Source: Streptococcus oralis ATCC 35037 (GTDB lineage: Bacteria; Bacillota; Bacilli; Lactobacillales; Streptococcaceae). Taken from it: a DNA stretch of 64,000 nt. How positions within the stretch are numbered: position 1 is the first letter of the stretch; every line of letters starts with the position of its first letter. The translations under genes were made by a program, and so were the position numbers. Positions 29,931 to 40,610 of this stretch are shown here, one piece after another. The stretch spans positions 1,832,501 through 1,896,500 of the forward strand of contig NZ_LR134336.1 of assembly GCF_900637025.1 (NCBI RefSeq), in the 5' to 3' direction. The notes under the pieces are model-generated. The model searched no databases and was not told where the DNA came from. It saw only the letters and a program-made list of their open reading frames with translations.

Positions 29931-29971
29931 AAGAAGGGGCGGGCGACAAGGAATGCTGCCCTCCACCTCTT
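29931..29971 (-). promoter_or_regulatory. GC-rich intercistronic hairpin between glpO and glpF
   Basis: AAGAAGGGGCGGGC (29931-29944) pairs with GCCCTCCACCTCTT (29958-29971) with two mismatches; the minus strand continues TTTTAAATGG. It could reduce read-through into glpF or protect the glpKO messenger from 3' decay. Confidence 0.55.
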
Positions 29972-29979
29972 TTCCTTTT

Positions 29980-31806
29980 TTAATTTTTTAGTTCTGCCAA
30001 ATCGTTTTGAGCAAGAGCTGCTTCGACATCCGCACGGTAGGCTGCTTTTTCTTCTTCTGTCCAATCATAGAATCGTCCCATTTCATCCAAAACTGGCTCA
30101 ACGATGCTATCTAAACTATCACGCATGAAGAGCATGTGGTTGGTACGACGAAGGAGGAAGTCAACTGGGCTAAGAGCCAACTCATTGCGCATTGCATAGT
30201 GAAGGGACAAGGTATCTGCCAAGCTGAGTCCTGGCGCTTGTTCCAAGCTGTGAGCAAGGGCAAAGACCTTCGGTGCATTTGAACCGTAAAGATTTGCTAG
30301 ATAGTGAGCTTCCTTGCTATCCAAACCACGTGAAACTCCAAGTTGCGCAAAGGCTTCAATTTCTGAGTCCACATTTGCTGGGTTCAATTCTCCACCTGAA
30401 ACAGGGTAAGTCTTCGAGTTGATGAGTTTAAAGCTACGGTCAAATTCGGCTTTGAGGATGTCAACCACGCGCTCCATAGCTCCTTCAGCCATCTTACGGT
30501 AGTCTGTGATTTTACCACCAGCAAGGGTCAACAAGCCATTGTCATCACGATCCAAACTCGAACCACGAGAAACTGCAGATGGATCCAAATGTTTCTCAGA
30601 TGTGCTGCTTTCAAGCTTGCTGACAGCAGATTCAACATCTTCACGCGTTTTTTCTTTCGATAGATAAGCTTCGACAGTCGCAATCAAGCTATTGAAGCTC
30701 TCATCGCTAATGGTTCCGTTATTTCCTCCATTGTAGTCAGAAGCGCTATTGCCTGCGATCAATGGACGAAGACCAGCCCAGCTGCTTTCGATATCATCAA
30801 TGGTAATGTTTGCTTCTGGGAAGCGGTTGTTGACAATGCCAAGTAGATAATCCACATCTTCCTGCGTCACTTTTGGATGTTCCAAATCGCCTGTGTAGTC
30901 TGTATCCGTTGTACCAAAGTAAGTCTTGTTTTCACGTGGGAGAACAAAGACCATACGCCCGTCTCCCAAACCTGTATCAAAGTAAACCGGCTGTGAAACC
31001 TTGATCTTGCTTGAATCCACTACCAAGTGAACTCCCTTAGTTGGACGCATTTGTGAGAATTGTGTTCCCTGATTGGACAAATTACGTACCTTGTCGCTCC
31101 AAGGACCTGTCGTGTTGATAACCAGACGAGCCTTGATTTCAAAGACTTGGTCTGTCAACAAATCACGAGCTACAACACCTGTAATCTTGCCACTTTCGTT
31201 AAAGAGGAAGCCTTCTGCCTTAACGTGGTTGGCAATGAGGGCACCGTCTTGATTGGCACGTTTGATGTTTTCAATCACGAGACGCGCATCGTTGTTACGG
31301 AAGTCAAGGTAAACCCCGCCTCCTACCAAGCCTTCTTTCTTCAAGTTTGGCTGGCGTTCCAAGACTTCTTCCTTGCTCAAGACCTTGTTGGCAGCTGGCG
31401 TGTTGCTAACACCTGCCAAAAGGTCATACAAGTCCATGGCTACTTTGAGACGGAAGAGGCTAAAGGTCGCTCCATCCTCATCGTAAACTGGCAAGAGCAT
31501 TGGATCTGGTTTTGGAATGTGTGGAGCGATTTGTTGAACCACCGCGCGCTCAGAAACTGTATCTGACACCACTTCCACATCAAATTGCTTGAGGTAACGC
31601 AGACCTCCGTGGACCAATTTTGTTGAACGGCTAGATGTTCCTTCTGCGAAGTCCTGCATTTCAATCAATCCAGTGTCAAGTCCACTAGCTGCCGCCTGCA
31701 AAGCTACACCAGCTCCTGTAATCCCACCACCAATAATCAGGAGGTCCAGGGTGCGTTCCTGCATTTTTTTAATTGATAATTCACGTGTTTTCTTTGAAAA
31801 TTCCAT
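29980..31806 (-). CDS. glpO: alpha-glycerophosphate oxidase GlpO
   Basis: FAD enzyme oxidising glycerol-3-phosphate to DHAP with oxygen, producing hydrogen peroxide. 608 residues. FAD-binding LLIIGGGITGAGVALQAAASGLD near residue 24, then SRSTKLVHGGLRYL near residue 58. An insertion of about 50 residues (near 370-420, Ser/Glu-rich) distinguishes oxidases from the dehydrogenases GlpD, and it is present here. C-terminal DAO domain. Middle gene of the operon, 51 bases after glpK. Confidence 0.95.
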   Translation of the reverse strand: MEFSKKTRELSIKKMQERTLDLLIIGGGITGAGVALQAAASGLDTGLIEMQDFAEGTSSRSTKLVHGGLRYLKQFDVEVVSDTVSERAVVQQIAPHIPKPDPMLLPVYDEDGATFSLFRLKVAMDLYDLLAGVSNTPAANKVLSKEEVLERQPNLKKEGLVGGGVYLDFRNNDARLVIENIKRANQDGALIANHVKAEGFLFNESGKITGVVARDLLTDQVFEIKARLVINTTGPWSDKVRNLSNQGTQFSQMRPTKGVHLVVDSSKIKVSQPVYFDTGLGDGRMVFVLPRENKTYFGTTDTDYTGDLEHPKVTQEDVDYLLGIVNNRFPEANITIDDIESSWAGLRPLIAGNSASDYNGGNNGTISDESFNSLIATVEAYLSKEKTREDVESAVSKLESSTSEKHLDPSAVSRGSSLDRDDNGLLTLAGGKITDYRKMAEGAMERVVDILKAEFDRSFKLINSKTYPVSGGELNPANVDSEIEAFAQLGVSRGLDSKEAHYLANLYGSNAPKVFALAHSLEQAPGLSLADTLSLHYAMRNELALSPVDFLLRRTNHMLFMRDSLDSIVEPVLDEMGRFYDWTEEEKAAYRADVEAALAQNDLAELKN

Positions 31807-31857
31807 ATTTACACACTTTCTAACTGAGTCGCTTTATTCTCCCAGTATTAGTTGTTA

Positions 31858-33462
<1,605 letters not shown>

Positions 33463-33498
33463 TTAAAAAAATGTGAGGAGATTGTGCGAATTTCACAA

Positions 33499-33525
33499 AA
33501 AAGACCTGAAAATTCAGGCCTTTTA
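33499..33525 (-). terminator. terminator of the Mga-like regulator gene
   Basis: AAAAGACCTGAA (33499-33510) and TTCAGGCCTTTT (33513-33524) pair with one wobble; minus strand continues in Ts. The upstream arm begins at the stop codon itself. Confidence 0.85.
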
Positions 33526-34950
33526 AGCAAAGAGCATCTGACGAATCTTCGCCAAATCCTCCATATCCAAATCATTTTTTAAATAATAGACCGGAGTCTG
33601 TTCTTTCTTATGAATGGGGTTGTTGGTAATTAACAAATCATAATGTCGACTGGGGTCATAGGCTTCAATAGTAATGAAACGATTGTATTCCAAATACCGT
33701 TTCAAAATGGCAGCCATCCTAGAAAAGACAAGGAAACCAGATGTCAAATCCAGACCAATCCTCATATGTTGGCTACCATTTTCTGCCATATACTCTATCA
33801 ACTGGAGCCATTCCCAGAGAATTTTCTTATCCAAATCCGTTCCCTGATGAAAGCCTGGCAAGATATGAAAAATTCTCTCTGCAGTCCCTTTAAAATCATG
33901 TTCCATCAGCAAATAGGGATGGCGATTCTCTGTCTGGTATCTGTACTGATCTTGTAAAATATAGCCCTTATATAGATAGACTTGACCACAAAGCTGACTA
34001 AGTTCATAGGTGACATGGTCCTCTGTGTAGTCCCCCAGCAACTCCTCTTTCTTCATTTCTTGAATCAATTGTGTCAGCAAATCGGCTAATTGCCCTCCAA
34101 AACCAAGAATATACTCCATAGTATGAAGGGGCAAGATACGATGGGAAAGGAGAAATGAAAAGAATACCATCATCTCACCATCCTCAGTTCCTAGAGGGGT
34201 GTGTTGCCCAGCAAAAAAGGACGGAGCCTTTCGAAGCAAACGAAGATAGAAAATATTGTCAAAATACCCCCGCATTTTTTCTTCTATGACTTGAAACTGA
34301 CAGGCATTGACCCGAAGACGCTGTTGACTGATGTGAGCCCAGAGAACCAAGTCCAATTTCTGACCTGAAGACAAGCTAGTACCGCAGATTTCTTCTAGGG
34401 TAGCAATCTCTTGTTTTCTCTCAGCTTTCTGCATATGACCTTCCCACTCCTGACTGGACCAAATCTTGCGGAAAAGACAGAAATAGAAATAGCGAATCTG
34501 ATGCTCCGGACCTCGCCAACGGCCATTTTGGATGGATAAGTCAAACTCTGACAAAATCTGATTTAGACTAGCTAAGTGGCGACCAAGCGTGGCCTCGCTA
34601 ATCATCAATTCTTGAGCCAACTGATGAGCTAGAAACTGTTGGTGATAGAGAAGGTAAACCAAAATTTGGTACTTAATGGCATTGTCTAGAAACAAGCTCC
34701 GAATCTCTCTTCCCTTGGTATCTGCACCAATTGACAAACGCAGATTTTCATCTTCCAAGTGAATGGTCAGCTCTAGTCCTCTTTCCCAGGCATTTTCGTT
34801 AATCAGAGAAATGTACTTGGTTAGGGTCGCCTTTGAAAAACCTGTTTCTTCCATGGCTTCCTTGACTGTTGTCTGCGAATCTTGTAATAGAAAGGAAAGG
34901 ACTAAAAATTGGCCAGATTCGGCTTTTTCCATCAAATCACCTAAATACAT
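33523..34950 (-). CDS. Mga-family transcriptional regulator (PRD-type), linked to glp genes
   Basis: 475-residue regulator. Two N-terminal helix-turn-helix domains: [24 protein letters not shown] near residue 28 and [23 protein letters not shown] near residue 112, then the PRD-like all-helical middle and a PTS EIIB-like end ([20 protein letters not shown]). This is the architecture of Mga/AtxA-type virulence regulators that sense PTS phosphorylation. Its stop lies 156 bases before the glpK start, on the same strand, so it likely controls glycerol use. A truncated or hypothetical gene sits here in pneumococcus by my recollection; the target is inference. Confidence 0.82.
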   Translation of the reverse strand: MYLGDLMEKAESGQFLVLSFLLQDSQTTVKEAMEETGFSKATLTKYISLINENAWERGLELTIHLEDENLRLSIGADTKGREIRSLFLDNAIKYQILVYLLYHQQFLAHQLAQELMISEATLGRHLASLNQILSEFDLSIQNGRWRGPEHQIRYFYFCLFRKIWSSQEWEGHMQKAERKQEIATLEEICGTSLSSGQKLDLVLWAHISQQRLRVNACQFQVIEEKMRGYFDNIFYLRLLRKAPSFFAGQHTPLGTEDGEMMVFFSFLLSHRILPLHTMEYILGFGGQLADLLTQLIQEMKKEELLGDYTEDHVTYELSQLCGQVYLYKGYILQDQYRYQTENRHPYLLMEHDFKGTAERIFHILPGFHQGTDLDKKILWEWLQLIEYMAENGSQHMRIGLDLTSGFLVFSRMAAILKRYLEYNRFITIEAYDPSRHYDLLITNNPIHKKEQTPVYYLKNDLDMEDLAKIRQMLFA

Positions 34951-35101
34951 TTGTTACCCCTTTCATTTTCTCCTTCAAGCATAGCATAAATCTTTCAAAT
35001 GCTGAAATAATCTGTTTCTCATTTTATTTTAAAGCTGATTTCCTCGTCCTTATTCCACAGAAACAGCAAACACACGGCTCCCCCTTTGAGCATTTTTATG
35101 C

Positions 35102-35107
35102 TAAAAT
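35102..35107 (+). promoter_or_regulatory. extended -10 box directly upstream of hslO
   Basis: TGC-TAAAAT is an extended -10. The ATG begins 8 bases after its end, where transcription would start. No Shine-Dalgarno motif is seen before the ATG. Confidence 0.5.
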
Positions 35108-35114
35108 AGTAGCT

Positions 35115-35987
35115 ATGGATAAAATTATTAAAACAATATCAGAAAGCGGAGCCTTTCGTGCTTTTGTCCTTGATAGCACTGAAACCGTCCGCACTGCTCA
35201 AGAAAAACATCAAACTCAAGCCAGTTCAACTGTTGCACTTGGCCGTACCCTTATCGCTAGCCAAATTCTCGCAGCCAATGAAAAAGGAAATACCAAGATT
35301 ACTGTAAAAGTTCTTGGAACGAGCTCTCTCGGTGCCATCATCACGGTCGCAGATACCAAGGGAAATGTCAAAGGCTACGTTCAAAATCCAGGTGTTGACA
35401 TCAAAAAGACCGCAACAGGTGAAGTCCTAGTCGGACCTTTTGTTGGAAACGGTCAATTCCTCGTTATCACAGACTATGGTACTGGAAATCCTTACAACTC
35501 CATGACTCCTCTCATCTCTGGAGAAATCGGTGAAGACTTAGCCTACTACCTGACCGAAAGTCAACAAACTCCTTCAGCCGTCGGCCTCAATGTTCTTTTG
35601 GATAAAGACGACAAGGTCAAAGTCGCAGGTGGCTTCCTTCTCCAAGTATTGCCAGGGGCCAAGGAAGAAGAGATTGCCCGCTTTGAGAAACGCATCCAAG
35701 AAATGCCAGCCATTTCAACTCTTCTAGAAAGCGACGACCATATCGAAGCCCTTCTAAAGGCTATCTACGGCGACGAATCCTACAAACGTCTTTCTGAAGA
35801 AGAAATTCGTTTCCAATGTGACTGCAGCAAAGATCGTTTTATGAACGCTCTTGCCAGCCTTCCAAATTCAGACCTTGAAGAAATGAAAGAGGAAGACCAC
35901 GGGGCAGAAATCACTTGTCAATTCTGCCAAACAACTTATAACTTTGATGAAAACGACCTGGAGGAACTCATTCGTGACAAATCTTAA
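35115..35987 (+). CDS. hslO: redox-activated chaperone Hsp33
   Basis: Holdase activated by oxidation and unfolding. 290 residues from [17 protein letters not shown], the standard family start; the frame is open far upstream but that part would overlap the divergent regulator. The zinc-redox switch is complete: CDC ([10 protein letters not shown]) and CQFC ([12 protein letters not shown]), about 30 residues apart near the end. It overlaps dusB by 14 bases, so the two are coupled, a common streptococcal pair. Confidence 0.96.
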   Translation: MDKIIKTISESGAFRAFVLDSTETVRTAQEKHQTQASSTVALGRTLIASQILAANEKGNTKITVKVLGTSSLGAIITVADTKGNVKGYVQNPGVDIKKTATGEVLVGPFVGNGQFLVITDYGTGNPYNSMTPLISGEIGEDLAYYLTESQQTPSAVGLNVLLDKDDKVKVAGGFLLQVLPGAKEEEIARFEKRIQEMPAISTLLESDDHIEALLKAIYGDESYKRLSEEEIRFQCDCSKDRFMNALASLPNSDLEEMKEEDHGAEITCQFCQTTYNFDENDLEELIRDKS

Positions 35988-36954
35988 TACACCCTTTATG
36001 ATTGGCAATGTTGAGATTCCCAATCGTACTGTTTTAGCGCCCATGGCTGGTGTCACCAACTCAGCCTTTCGTACCATCGCAAAAGAGCTCGGAGCTGGAC
36101 TCGTTGTCATGGAAATGGTCTCTGACAAGGGAATCCAATACAACAACGAAAAAACCCTGCACATGCTTCATATCGATGAAGGCGAAAACCCTGTCTCTAT
36201 CCAACTTTTTGGTAGCGATGAAGACAGCCTCGCACGCGCAGCAGAATTCATCCAAGAAAACACCAAGACCGATATCGTCGATATCAACATGGGTTGCCCA
36301 GTTAACAAAATCGTGAAGAATGAAGCTGGCGCTATGTGGCTCAAGGATCCAGACAAAATCTACTCTATCATCAACAAAGTCCAGTCTGTCCTTGATATCC
36401 CACTTACTGTCAAAATGCGTACCGGCTGGGCTGACCCATCTCTGGCAGTAGAAAATGCTCTCGCCGCTGAGGCTGCTGGTGTCTCTGCCCTTGCTATGCA
36501 CGGTCGTACCCGTGAGCAAATGTATACTGGTCACGCTGACCTCGAGACCCTTCACAAGGTCGCTCAAGCTTTGACCAAGATTCCATTTATCGCCAACGGT
36601 GACATTCGTACGGTTCAAGACGCTAAACAGCGTGTCGAAGAAGTTGGTGCTGACGCAGTTATGATTGGCCGAGCAGCCATGGGAAATCCTTACCTCTTTA
36701 ACCAAATCAATCACTACTTTGAAACGGGAGAAATACTCCCTGATTTGACTTTTGAAGACAAGATGAAAATTGCTTACGAACACTTGAAACGCTTAATTAA
36801 CCTCAAAGGGGAAAACGTAGCCGTTCGTGAATTCCGCGGCCTCGCCCCTCACTATCTCCGGGGTACATCTGGTGCAGCCAAACTTCGTGGAGCCATTTCA
36901 CAAGCTAGCACCCTAGCAGAGATTGAAGCCCTCTTGCAATTAGACAAAGCATAG
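35974..36954 (+). CDS. dusB: tRNA-dihydrouridine synthase DusB
   Basis: FMN enzyme reducing uridine to dihydrouridine in tRNA. Start is GTG 35974 ([19 protein letters not shown]), with GGAGG 9 bases upstream; the frame open further up lies in hslO. 326 residues, TIM barrel. Motifs: [13 protein letters not shown] near residue 20, [20 protein letters not shown] near residue 98 with the catalytic Cys, [18 protein letters not shown] near residue 175, and [10 protein letters not shown]. Ends at a bidirectional terminator. Confidence 0.95.
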   Translation: MTNLNTPFMIGNVEIPNRTVLAPMAGVTNSAFRTIAKELGAGLVVMEMVSDKGIQYNNEKTLHMLHIDEGENPVSIQLFGSDEDSLARAAEFIQENTKTDIVDINMGCPVNKIVKNEAGAMWLKDPDKIYSIINKVQSVLDIPLTVKMRTGWADPSLAVENALAAEAAGVSALAMHGRTREQMYTGHADLETLHKVAQALTKIPFIANGDIRTVQDAKQRVEEVGADAVMIGRAAMGNPYLFNQINHYFETGEILPDLTFEDKMKIAYEHLKRLINLKGENVAVREFRGLAPHYLRGTSGAAKLRGAISQASTLAEIEALLQLDKA

Positions 36955-36974
36955 TCTTACATCTACAACTCAAA

Positions 36975-37010
36975 AAAACGGCAAAGCTCAAAAATGAGTC
37001 TTGCCGTTTT
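36975..37010. terminator. bidirectional terminator after dusB
   Basis: AAAACGGCAAAGCTCA and TGAGTCTTGCCGTTTT form a long stem with two central mismatches, flanked by A and T runs. It serves dusB and the converging DUF1275 gene. Confidence 0.88.
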
Positions 37011-37697
37011 TTATATATTTTCATCTTGTAAATCTAATTGCTTCACTCTAGCTATATAATAGGACATAATCAAAAACAAATTGAGGCTGACAATCCATAT
37101 AGACCATTCATGAAGAAAATGCATCAATACAGCCAAGCTGATTGCGCCCACTATGAAACTTCCCACAACAATCCCATAATTTAAGGCCTGACGACGGTAT
37201 TCTTGGATATTTCCTTCTCTTCTAGCAATGCGATACAAAGCAGTCAACATCTTTCGGTAATTTCCAGACGTCATAAAAATGACATAGGGATGATCTTCAA
37301 TCAAACTGCCCGTAAATGTTAACATCATCATTCCTGTTCCAAAAGCGATGCAAGGAACTTCTAATAGAGGAAATCGTGAAAAGAAAGGGAGAATAAGAGT
37401 TCCAATAAATAAAGGGAGCAGCATCTTAACCCGCCAGTAAGCCGTTTTGCGGTATTCTTTCATGTGCAATGCAAACAGAAATCCTAGAGAAAAGAAAATA
37501 ATGGAGCAGAATCGTAGCATCGTATTGATGACATTTGAGTCGTGCCAATCAGATATCAGTAGGAGAATATTCCCTGTCTGTGTCGCTACCAAACTATGGT
37601 ATTGAATATGGCAAAACACATCCAAAGAACCACCTACAAATCCAAGAAATACTCCCATCAATCGTGTGTTTTGAGGTAAGATTAATTCATCTGCCAT
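37011..37697 (-). CDS. DUF1275 (YoaK-type) membrane protein
   Basis: 228 residues with about six hydrophobic segments. The N-terminal GFVGGSLDVFCHIQYHSLVATQTGNIL matches the family's conserved GGxxDxxxxxxxxxxxxxQTGN start, and a second similar stretch near residue 125 has GTGMMMLTFTGSL. The biochemical role of DUF1275 proteins is not established; transport has been suggested. It stands alone between two terminators or promoters. Confidence 0.8.
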   Translation of the reverse strand: MADELILPQNTRLMGVFLGFVGGSLDVFCHIQYHSLVATQTGNILLLISDWHDSNVINTMLRFCSIIFFSLGFLFALHMKEYRKTAYWRVKMLLPLFIGTLILPFFSRFPLLEVPCIAFGTGMMMLTFTGSLIEDHPYVIFMTSGNYRKMLTALYRIARREGNIQEYRRQALNYGIVVGSFIVGAISLAVLMHFLHEWSIWIVSLNLFLIMSYYIARVKQLDLQDENI

Positions 37698-37822
37698 GTA
37701 TTATCACTCGTTCTCCTTTGATTTTTTATTATACCACTTTCTCTTGGAGAAACTAAGTGAAAAACAGTTGACTCACTCTTTTACAGAACGATTTCTAGTA
37801 AGAGTTAAAACACCAAATTTTA

Positions 37823-38506
37823 TTATTGAATCAAGGCAACGCTTGAAACTTTACCATCCGCACCTGTTGTAATTTGAATGATTTTTCCGCCACCGATTTT
37901 GGCATTATACTTGCCATCATCAAGAGTGTAAGAGTAGCCTCTGATAGAATAGTTTTCTTTCTTTCCATCTGCAGTTTCTACTGTAAACTGGCCCCCTGAT
38001 GAAACCGTAATAGTTTCGCCATTTGCTCCCTTCCAGTTGCCTGCAGCTGCTGAGAAATCACCATCGACCATGGTTAAAACACCCTTGTAGCGTTTGTTGT
38101 GTTCTGCTTGCTTGTCTTGAAGTTGGCGGTCAGTTGTTGGATCATAGCCTGACTGGTTAGACTGAGCTTGAGAACCTTGCTGAGTTGAAGGTGCCTGAGA
38201 TGGAGCTTGTTGACTAGGAGCTGCTTGTTCTTGTCTTGATTCAGGTGCTGGTTTCGCTTGTGACTGATCTGGCGTTGTAGAAGACTGACCTGAAGATGCC
38301 TGAACCTTTTCAGATGAAGCTGAGCTTGAAGATTTTTGTGTCTTGCTTTCTTTGCTAGAAGAGGCTGCTTTAGAACTTGATGATTGACTTGTCTTGGCAG
38401 AGCTACTGGTTTGAGTGGTTTCATTTTTATTTCCACAAGCTCCTAGTAGCAAGGTAGAAGCCAATACAGTCGCTGCCATCAATTTGATATAGGTTTTCTT
38501 TTTCAT
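37823..38506 (-). CDS. lipoprotein with low-complexity Ser/Gln linker and DUF6287-like C-terminal domain
   Basis: Start at MKKKTYIKLMAATVLA; lipobox LGAC gives lipidated Cys24. Residues 30-120 are Ser/Gln/Lys/Ala-rich and disordered, a typical streptococcal wall-spanning spacer. Residues about 140-227 (YKGVLTMVDGDFSAAAGNWK, then GQFTVETADGKKENYSIRG) form a small beta-rich domain that resembles the DUF6287 domain found in streptococcal lipoproteins; that assignment is from memory. Function unknown. It has a strong promoter of its own and no operon partner. Confidence 0.75.
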   Translation of the reverse strand: MKKKTYIKLMAATVLASTLLLGACGNKNETTQTSSSAKTSQSSSSKAASSSKESKTQKSSSSASSEKVQASSGQSSTTPDQSQAKPAPESRQEQAAPSQQAPSQAPSTQQGSQAQSNQSGYDPTTDRQLQDKQAEHNKRYKGVLTMVDGDFSAAAGNWKGANGETITVSSGGQFTVETADGKKENYSIRGYSYTLDDGKYNAKIGGGKIIQITTGADGKVSSVALIQ

Positions 38507-38560
38507 TTTTCTACTCCTTTGTAACATTTTTGAAATATTAAGAAATCTTTTTGTAATATA

Positions 38561-38589
38561 ATTGTAACATTGGACTTTGAATCTGTCAA
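38561..38589 (-). promoter_or_regulatory. strong promoter of the lipoprotein gene
   Basis: TTGACA (38584-38589), 17-base spacer, TACAAT (38561-38566). Between this and the divergent promoter are two AT-rich inverted repeats (AGAGAAA...TTTCTCT at 38596-38622; TTTCTATTCGT...ACGAAAAAATAGAAA near 38630-38660). Confidence 0.8.
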
Positions 38590-38700
38590 CTATTTAGAGA
38601 AACTATTTTAAAAAATTTCTCTCTACTATTTCTATTCGTAATCGAAACGAAAAAATAGAAAATTTTTTAGATAAGAGTCCTATTTTTTACATCATCTTTG

Positions 38701-38738
38701 TGTAATCGCTTGCATTGTATTAGACAAAGGAATATAAT
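38701..38738 (+). promoter_or_regulatory. promoter with cre site for the 76-residue membrane gene
   Basis: TTGCAT (38710-38715), 17-base spacer, TATAAT (38733-38738). TGTAATCGCTTGCA (38701-38714) fits the cre form TGTNANCGNTNNCA at all positions and overlaps the -35. AGGAGGTG precedes the ATG. Confidence 0.75.
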
Positions 38739-38771
38739 AACATCGAAATAGAATATAGGAGGTGCACTCTT

Positions 38772-39002
38772 ATGCTAAATAAGTATTACAAGTATCTTCC
38801 TTGGTTGATTTTGGGAGCTATTGGCTCTTATCAATCAGCCACTTACTATGCGCGAACTGCATTTGATGTCTTCTATCTGACTGCAATCTTTTTGATTGTT
38901 TATATCGCTTTGTTATTTTTACATGAGATCTATCTCAAGTATCGATACAAAGACTTCTTTACTCACATGTTGAGTAATCCTAAGAAAGATAGCCATTCAT
39001 AA
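38772..39002 (+). CDS. small membrane protein, function unknown
   Basis: 76 residues, beginning MLNKYYKYLPWLILGAIGSY. Two hydrophobic segments (roughly 9-22 and 32-52), then a basic Lys/Tyr/Arg tail with a cytoplasmic look. I recognise no family. It has a perfect ribosome site (AGGAGGTG), a good promoter with a cre-type operator, and a strong terminator right behind, so it is a genuine stand-alone gene likely repressed by CcpA during growth on glucose. Confidence 0.8.
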   Translation: MLNKYYKYLPWLILGAIGSYQSATYYARTAFDVFYLTAIFLIVYIALLFLHEIYLKYRYKDFFTHMLSNPKKDSHS

Positions 39003-39017
39003 AAAATGATGATAAAT

Positions 39018-39048
39018 AAAGAGGTCGGGAACTCTTCCCGACCTCTTT
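39018..39048. terminator. bidirectional terminator
   Basis: AAAGAGGTCGGGAA (39018-39031) and TTCCCGACCTCTTT (39035-39048) pair perfectly over 14 bp. It ends the small plus-strand gene and the NAD operon on the minus strand, overlapping the latter's stop. Confidence 0.93.
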
Positions 39049-39820
39049 ATTTCAATCGATAGGTTTTTCTTGGTTTCTTTTTGGGTACTCGTTTGAGTCC
39101 AACTTCTTCTACGTATTCGCCGTATTTTACGAGAAAGTTATTGCTGACAATTGGGCGACCGGGATTGATGAGATTGACCAGTTCAGTCCCTTCGTAGACA
39201 GTGAATTCCTCCTCCAGCAGATAGAGGAAGGTCGGATTCCAGTCGAGACGGCCTTGAATTCGTTTGATGGATTCTTGGATAATGGCATAATGGTCAAAGG
39301 CGAAGGCTTGCTCGTCCAGCTCCACTCCCTCTAGGAAACATTTGCCTGTCTGAAAATTGACATCTACAAAAACGACATCCTTGGCATCATCACCCGCCTG
39401 AACGAGGTCTAAGGCACGACTAGGTAGGTACACTAAGTGGGCAATGGTCACTGTCCAGCCCCGTGGATCACGACCGGGGGTCGATACCGTCATCAATTGC
39501 TCGATTTTCTCCAAAGGTAGATCGAGATTGACTTCTTCTCTCACCTCGCGCTGACAGGCATGCGCAGCATCTTCTCCCTTGTCCATAAAGCCTCCAACTA
39601 AGGCCAAACAGTTTTGATAAGGGTGGGCCTTGCGACGGATTAGCAAGAGTTTAATTTTTCCTTCGACAAAGCAGTAGGCTACCATATCCACTGTCACACT
39701 TGGTTTTTCATATTGAGGGAGTTCCTGCTTGTAGTACCAGTCTAAAAACTCCTCCTGACTGGCATGGATTTCATAATATTCTTTTTCCGTCATCCCGGCT
39801 GGAATCTTTATGTCTGCCAT
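39047..39820 (-). CDS. Nudix hydrolase with C-terminal winged helix (NrtR-like)
   Basis: 257 residues. A Nudix box is intact: GGFMDKGEDAAHACQREVRE with EEV following (G-x5-E-x7-RE-x-x-EE), near residue 76. After residue 180 comes a winged-helix-like domain ending in a very basic tail (KRVPKKKPRKTYRLK). This arrangement is that of NrtR regulators of NAD metabolism, and the gene is the third of an operon with nadR and pnuC. It could be an ADP-ribose-sensing regulator, a working ADP-ribose pyrophosphatase, or both; the complete box favours retained activity. One base separates it from pnuC. Confidence 0.8.
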   Translation of the reverse strand: MADIKIPAGMTEKEYYEIHASQEEFLDWYYKQELPQYEKPSVTVDMVAYCFVEGKIKLLLIRRKAHPYQNCLALVGGFMDKGEDAAHACQREVREEVNLDLPLEKIEQLMTVSTPGRDPRGWTVTIAHLVYLPSRALDLVQAGDDAKDVVFVDVNFQTGKCFLEGVELDEQAFAFDHYAIIQESIKRIQGRLDWNPTFLYLLEEEFTVYEGTELVNLINPGRPIVSNNFLVKYGEYVEEVGLKRVPKKKPRKTYRLK

Positions 39821-39821
39821 C

Positions 39822-40601
39822 TTATGCCTCCTTTCGAACTGCCTTGGTCCATTGGTACCATCCCACTAGACTATTGAGTGTGTAAACCCAGTACATCCCT
39901 TGGATGTGGATATTTTCACCCCACCAGAGATAAATACTAAAGAGATTGGTGGCAATCCAGAAAATCCATTGCTCACGGTAGAGACGTGTCATCAAAAGCT
40001 GACCAACGCCATTGGTCGCATCGGTAACACTATCACGGAAAGGGCGAGCACTATTGATACTTTGATAAGCCAAGCCCATACCAATCCAGATAATAGCAGT
40101 CAAGGCCAAGTACTTGAGCCAATCAAGAACAGATAATTTCTTAGCTTCAAAGTGGGATTCTTCTGGTTTTCCTTGGTCGTTGATACGATTGGACAACCAA
40201 GCATAGAGACCAATCGGCTGCATGACAAAGAAGTAAACGGTCGTCAAAACTTCTCCATAAAAAGTCGCGTTCATGGCCAAGATCAAGTAGATAGCAGAGT
40301 TAATGGCCCCAAAGAGATAATTGCTTGCACGCCCTTCTGCTACCAAGATAACACAGACAATACCAGTCCAAGATGCAAACAAGCTTAGCCAGTCATGACT
40401 TTCCGTATTTTGTGTGAATTCCAAGATCAAGGGAACACTTGACAAGGCGATGAGATACAACCACTGGAAAAGACTACGGCCGACAAAGAGATCTTTCCAG
40501 AGCAAACGCATGATTCCTACAAAACCAATCTTGCGGGCTTCCGCATGGACGTTTTTAAAGTTTTCGATAAATTGTGTGATTTTTTTAGTTACTGTTTTCA
40601 T
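39822..40601 (-). CDS. pnuC: nicotinamide riboside transporter PnuC
   Basis: Seven-helix facilitator for nicotinamide riboside, 259 residues. Family marks: WTGIVCVILVAEGRASNYLFGAINSAIYL near residue 75 (substrate contacts) and a late WIFWIATNLFSIYLWW near residue 215. Driving force comes from phosphorylation by the cytoplasmic kinase NadR, encoded ten bases upstream in the same operon. Confidence 0.95.
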   Translation of the reverse strand: MKTVTKKITQFIENFKNVHAEARKIGFVGIMRLLWKDLFVGRSLFQWLYLIALSSVPLILEFTQNTESHDWLSLFASWTGIVCVILVAEGRASNYLFGAINSAIYLILAMNATFYGEVLTTVYFFVMQPIGLYAWLSNRINDQGKPEESHFEAKKLSVLDWLKYLALTAIIWIGMGLAYQSINSARPFRDSVTDATNGVGQLLMTRLYREQWIFWIATNLFSIYLWWGENIHIQGMYWVYTLNSLVGWYQWTKAVRKEA

Positions 40602-40610
40602 AATTTTCTC

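Noticed and set aside
36061..36783. 240-codon minus-strand ORF opposite dusB
   Set aside because: Antisense shadow; dusB has all its motifs in the plus frame.
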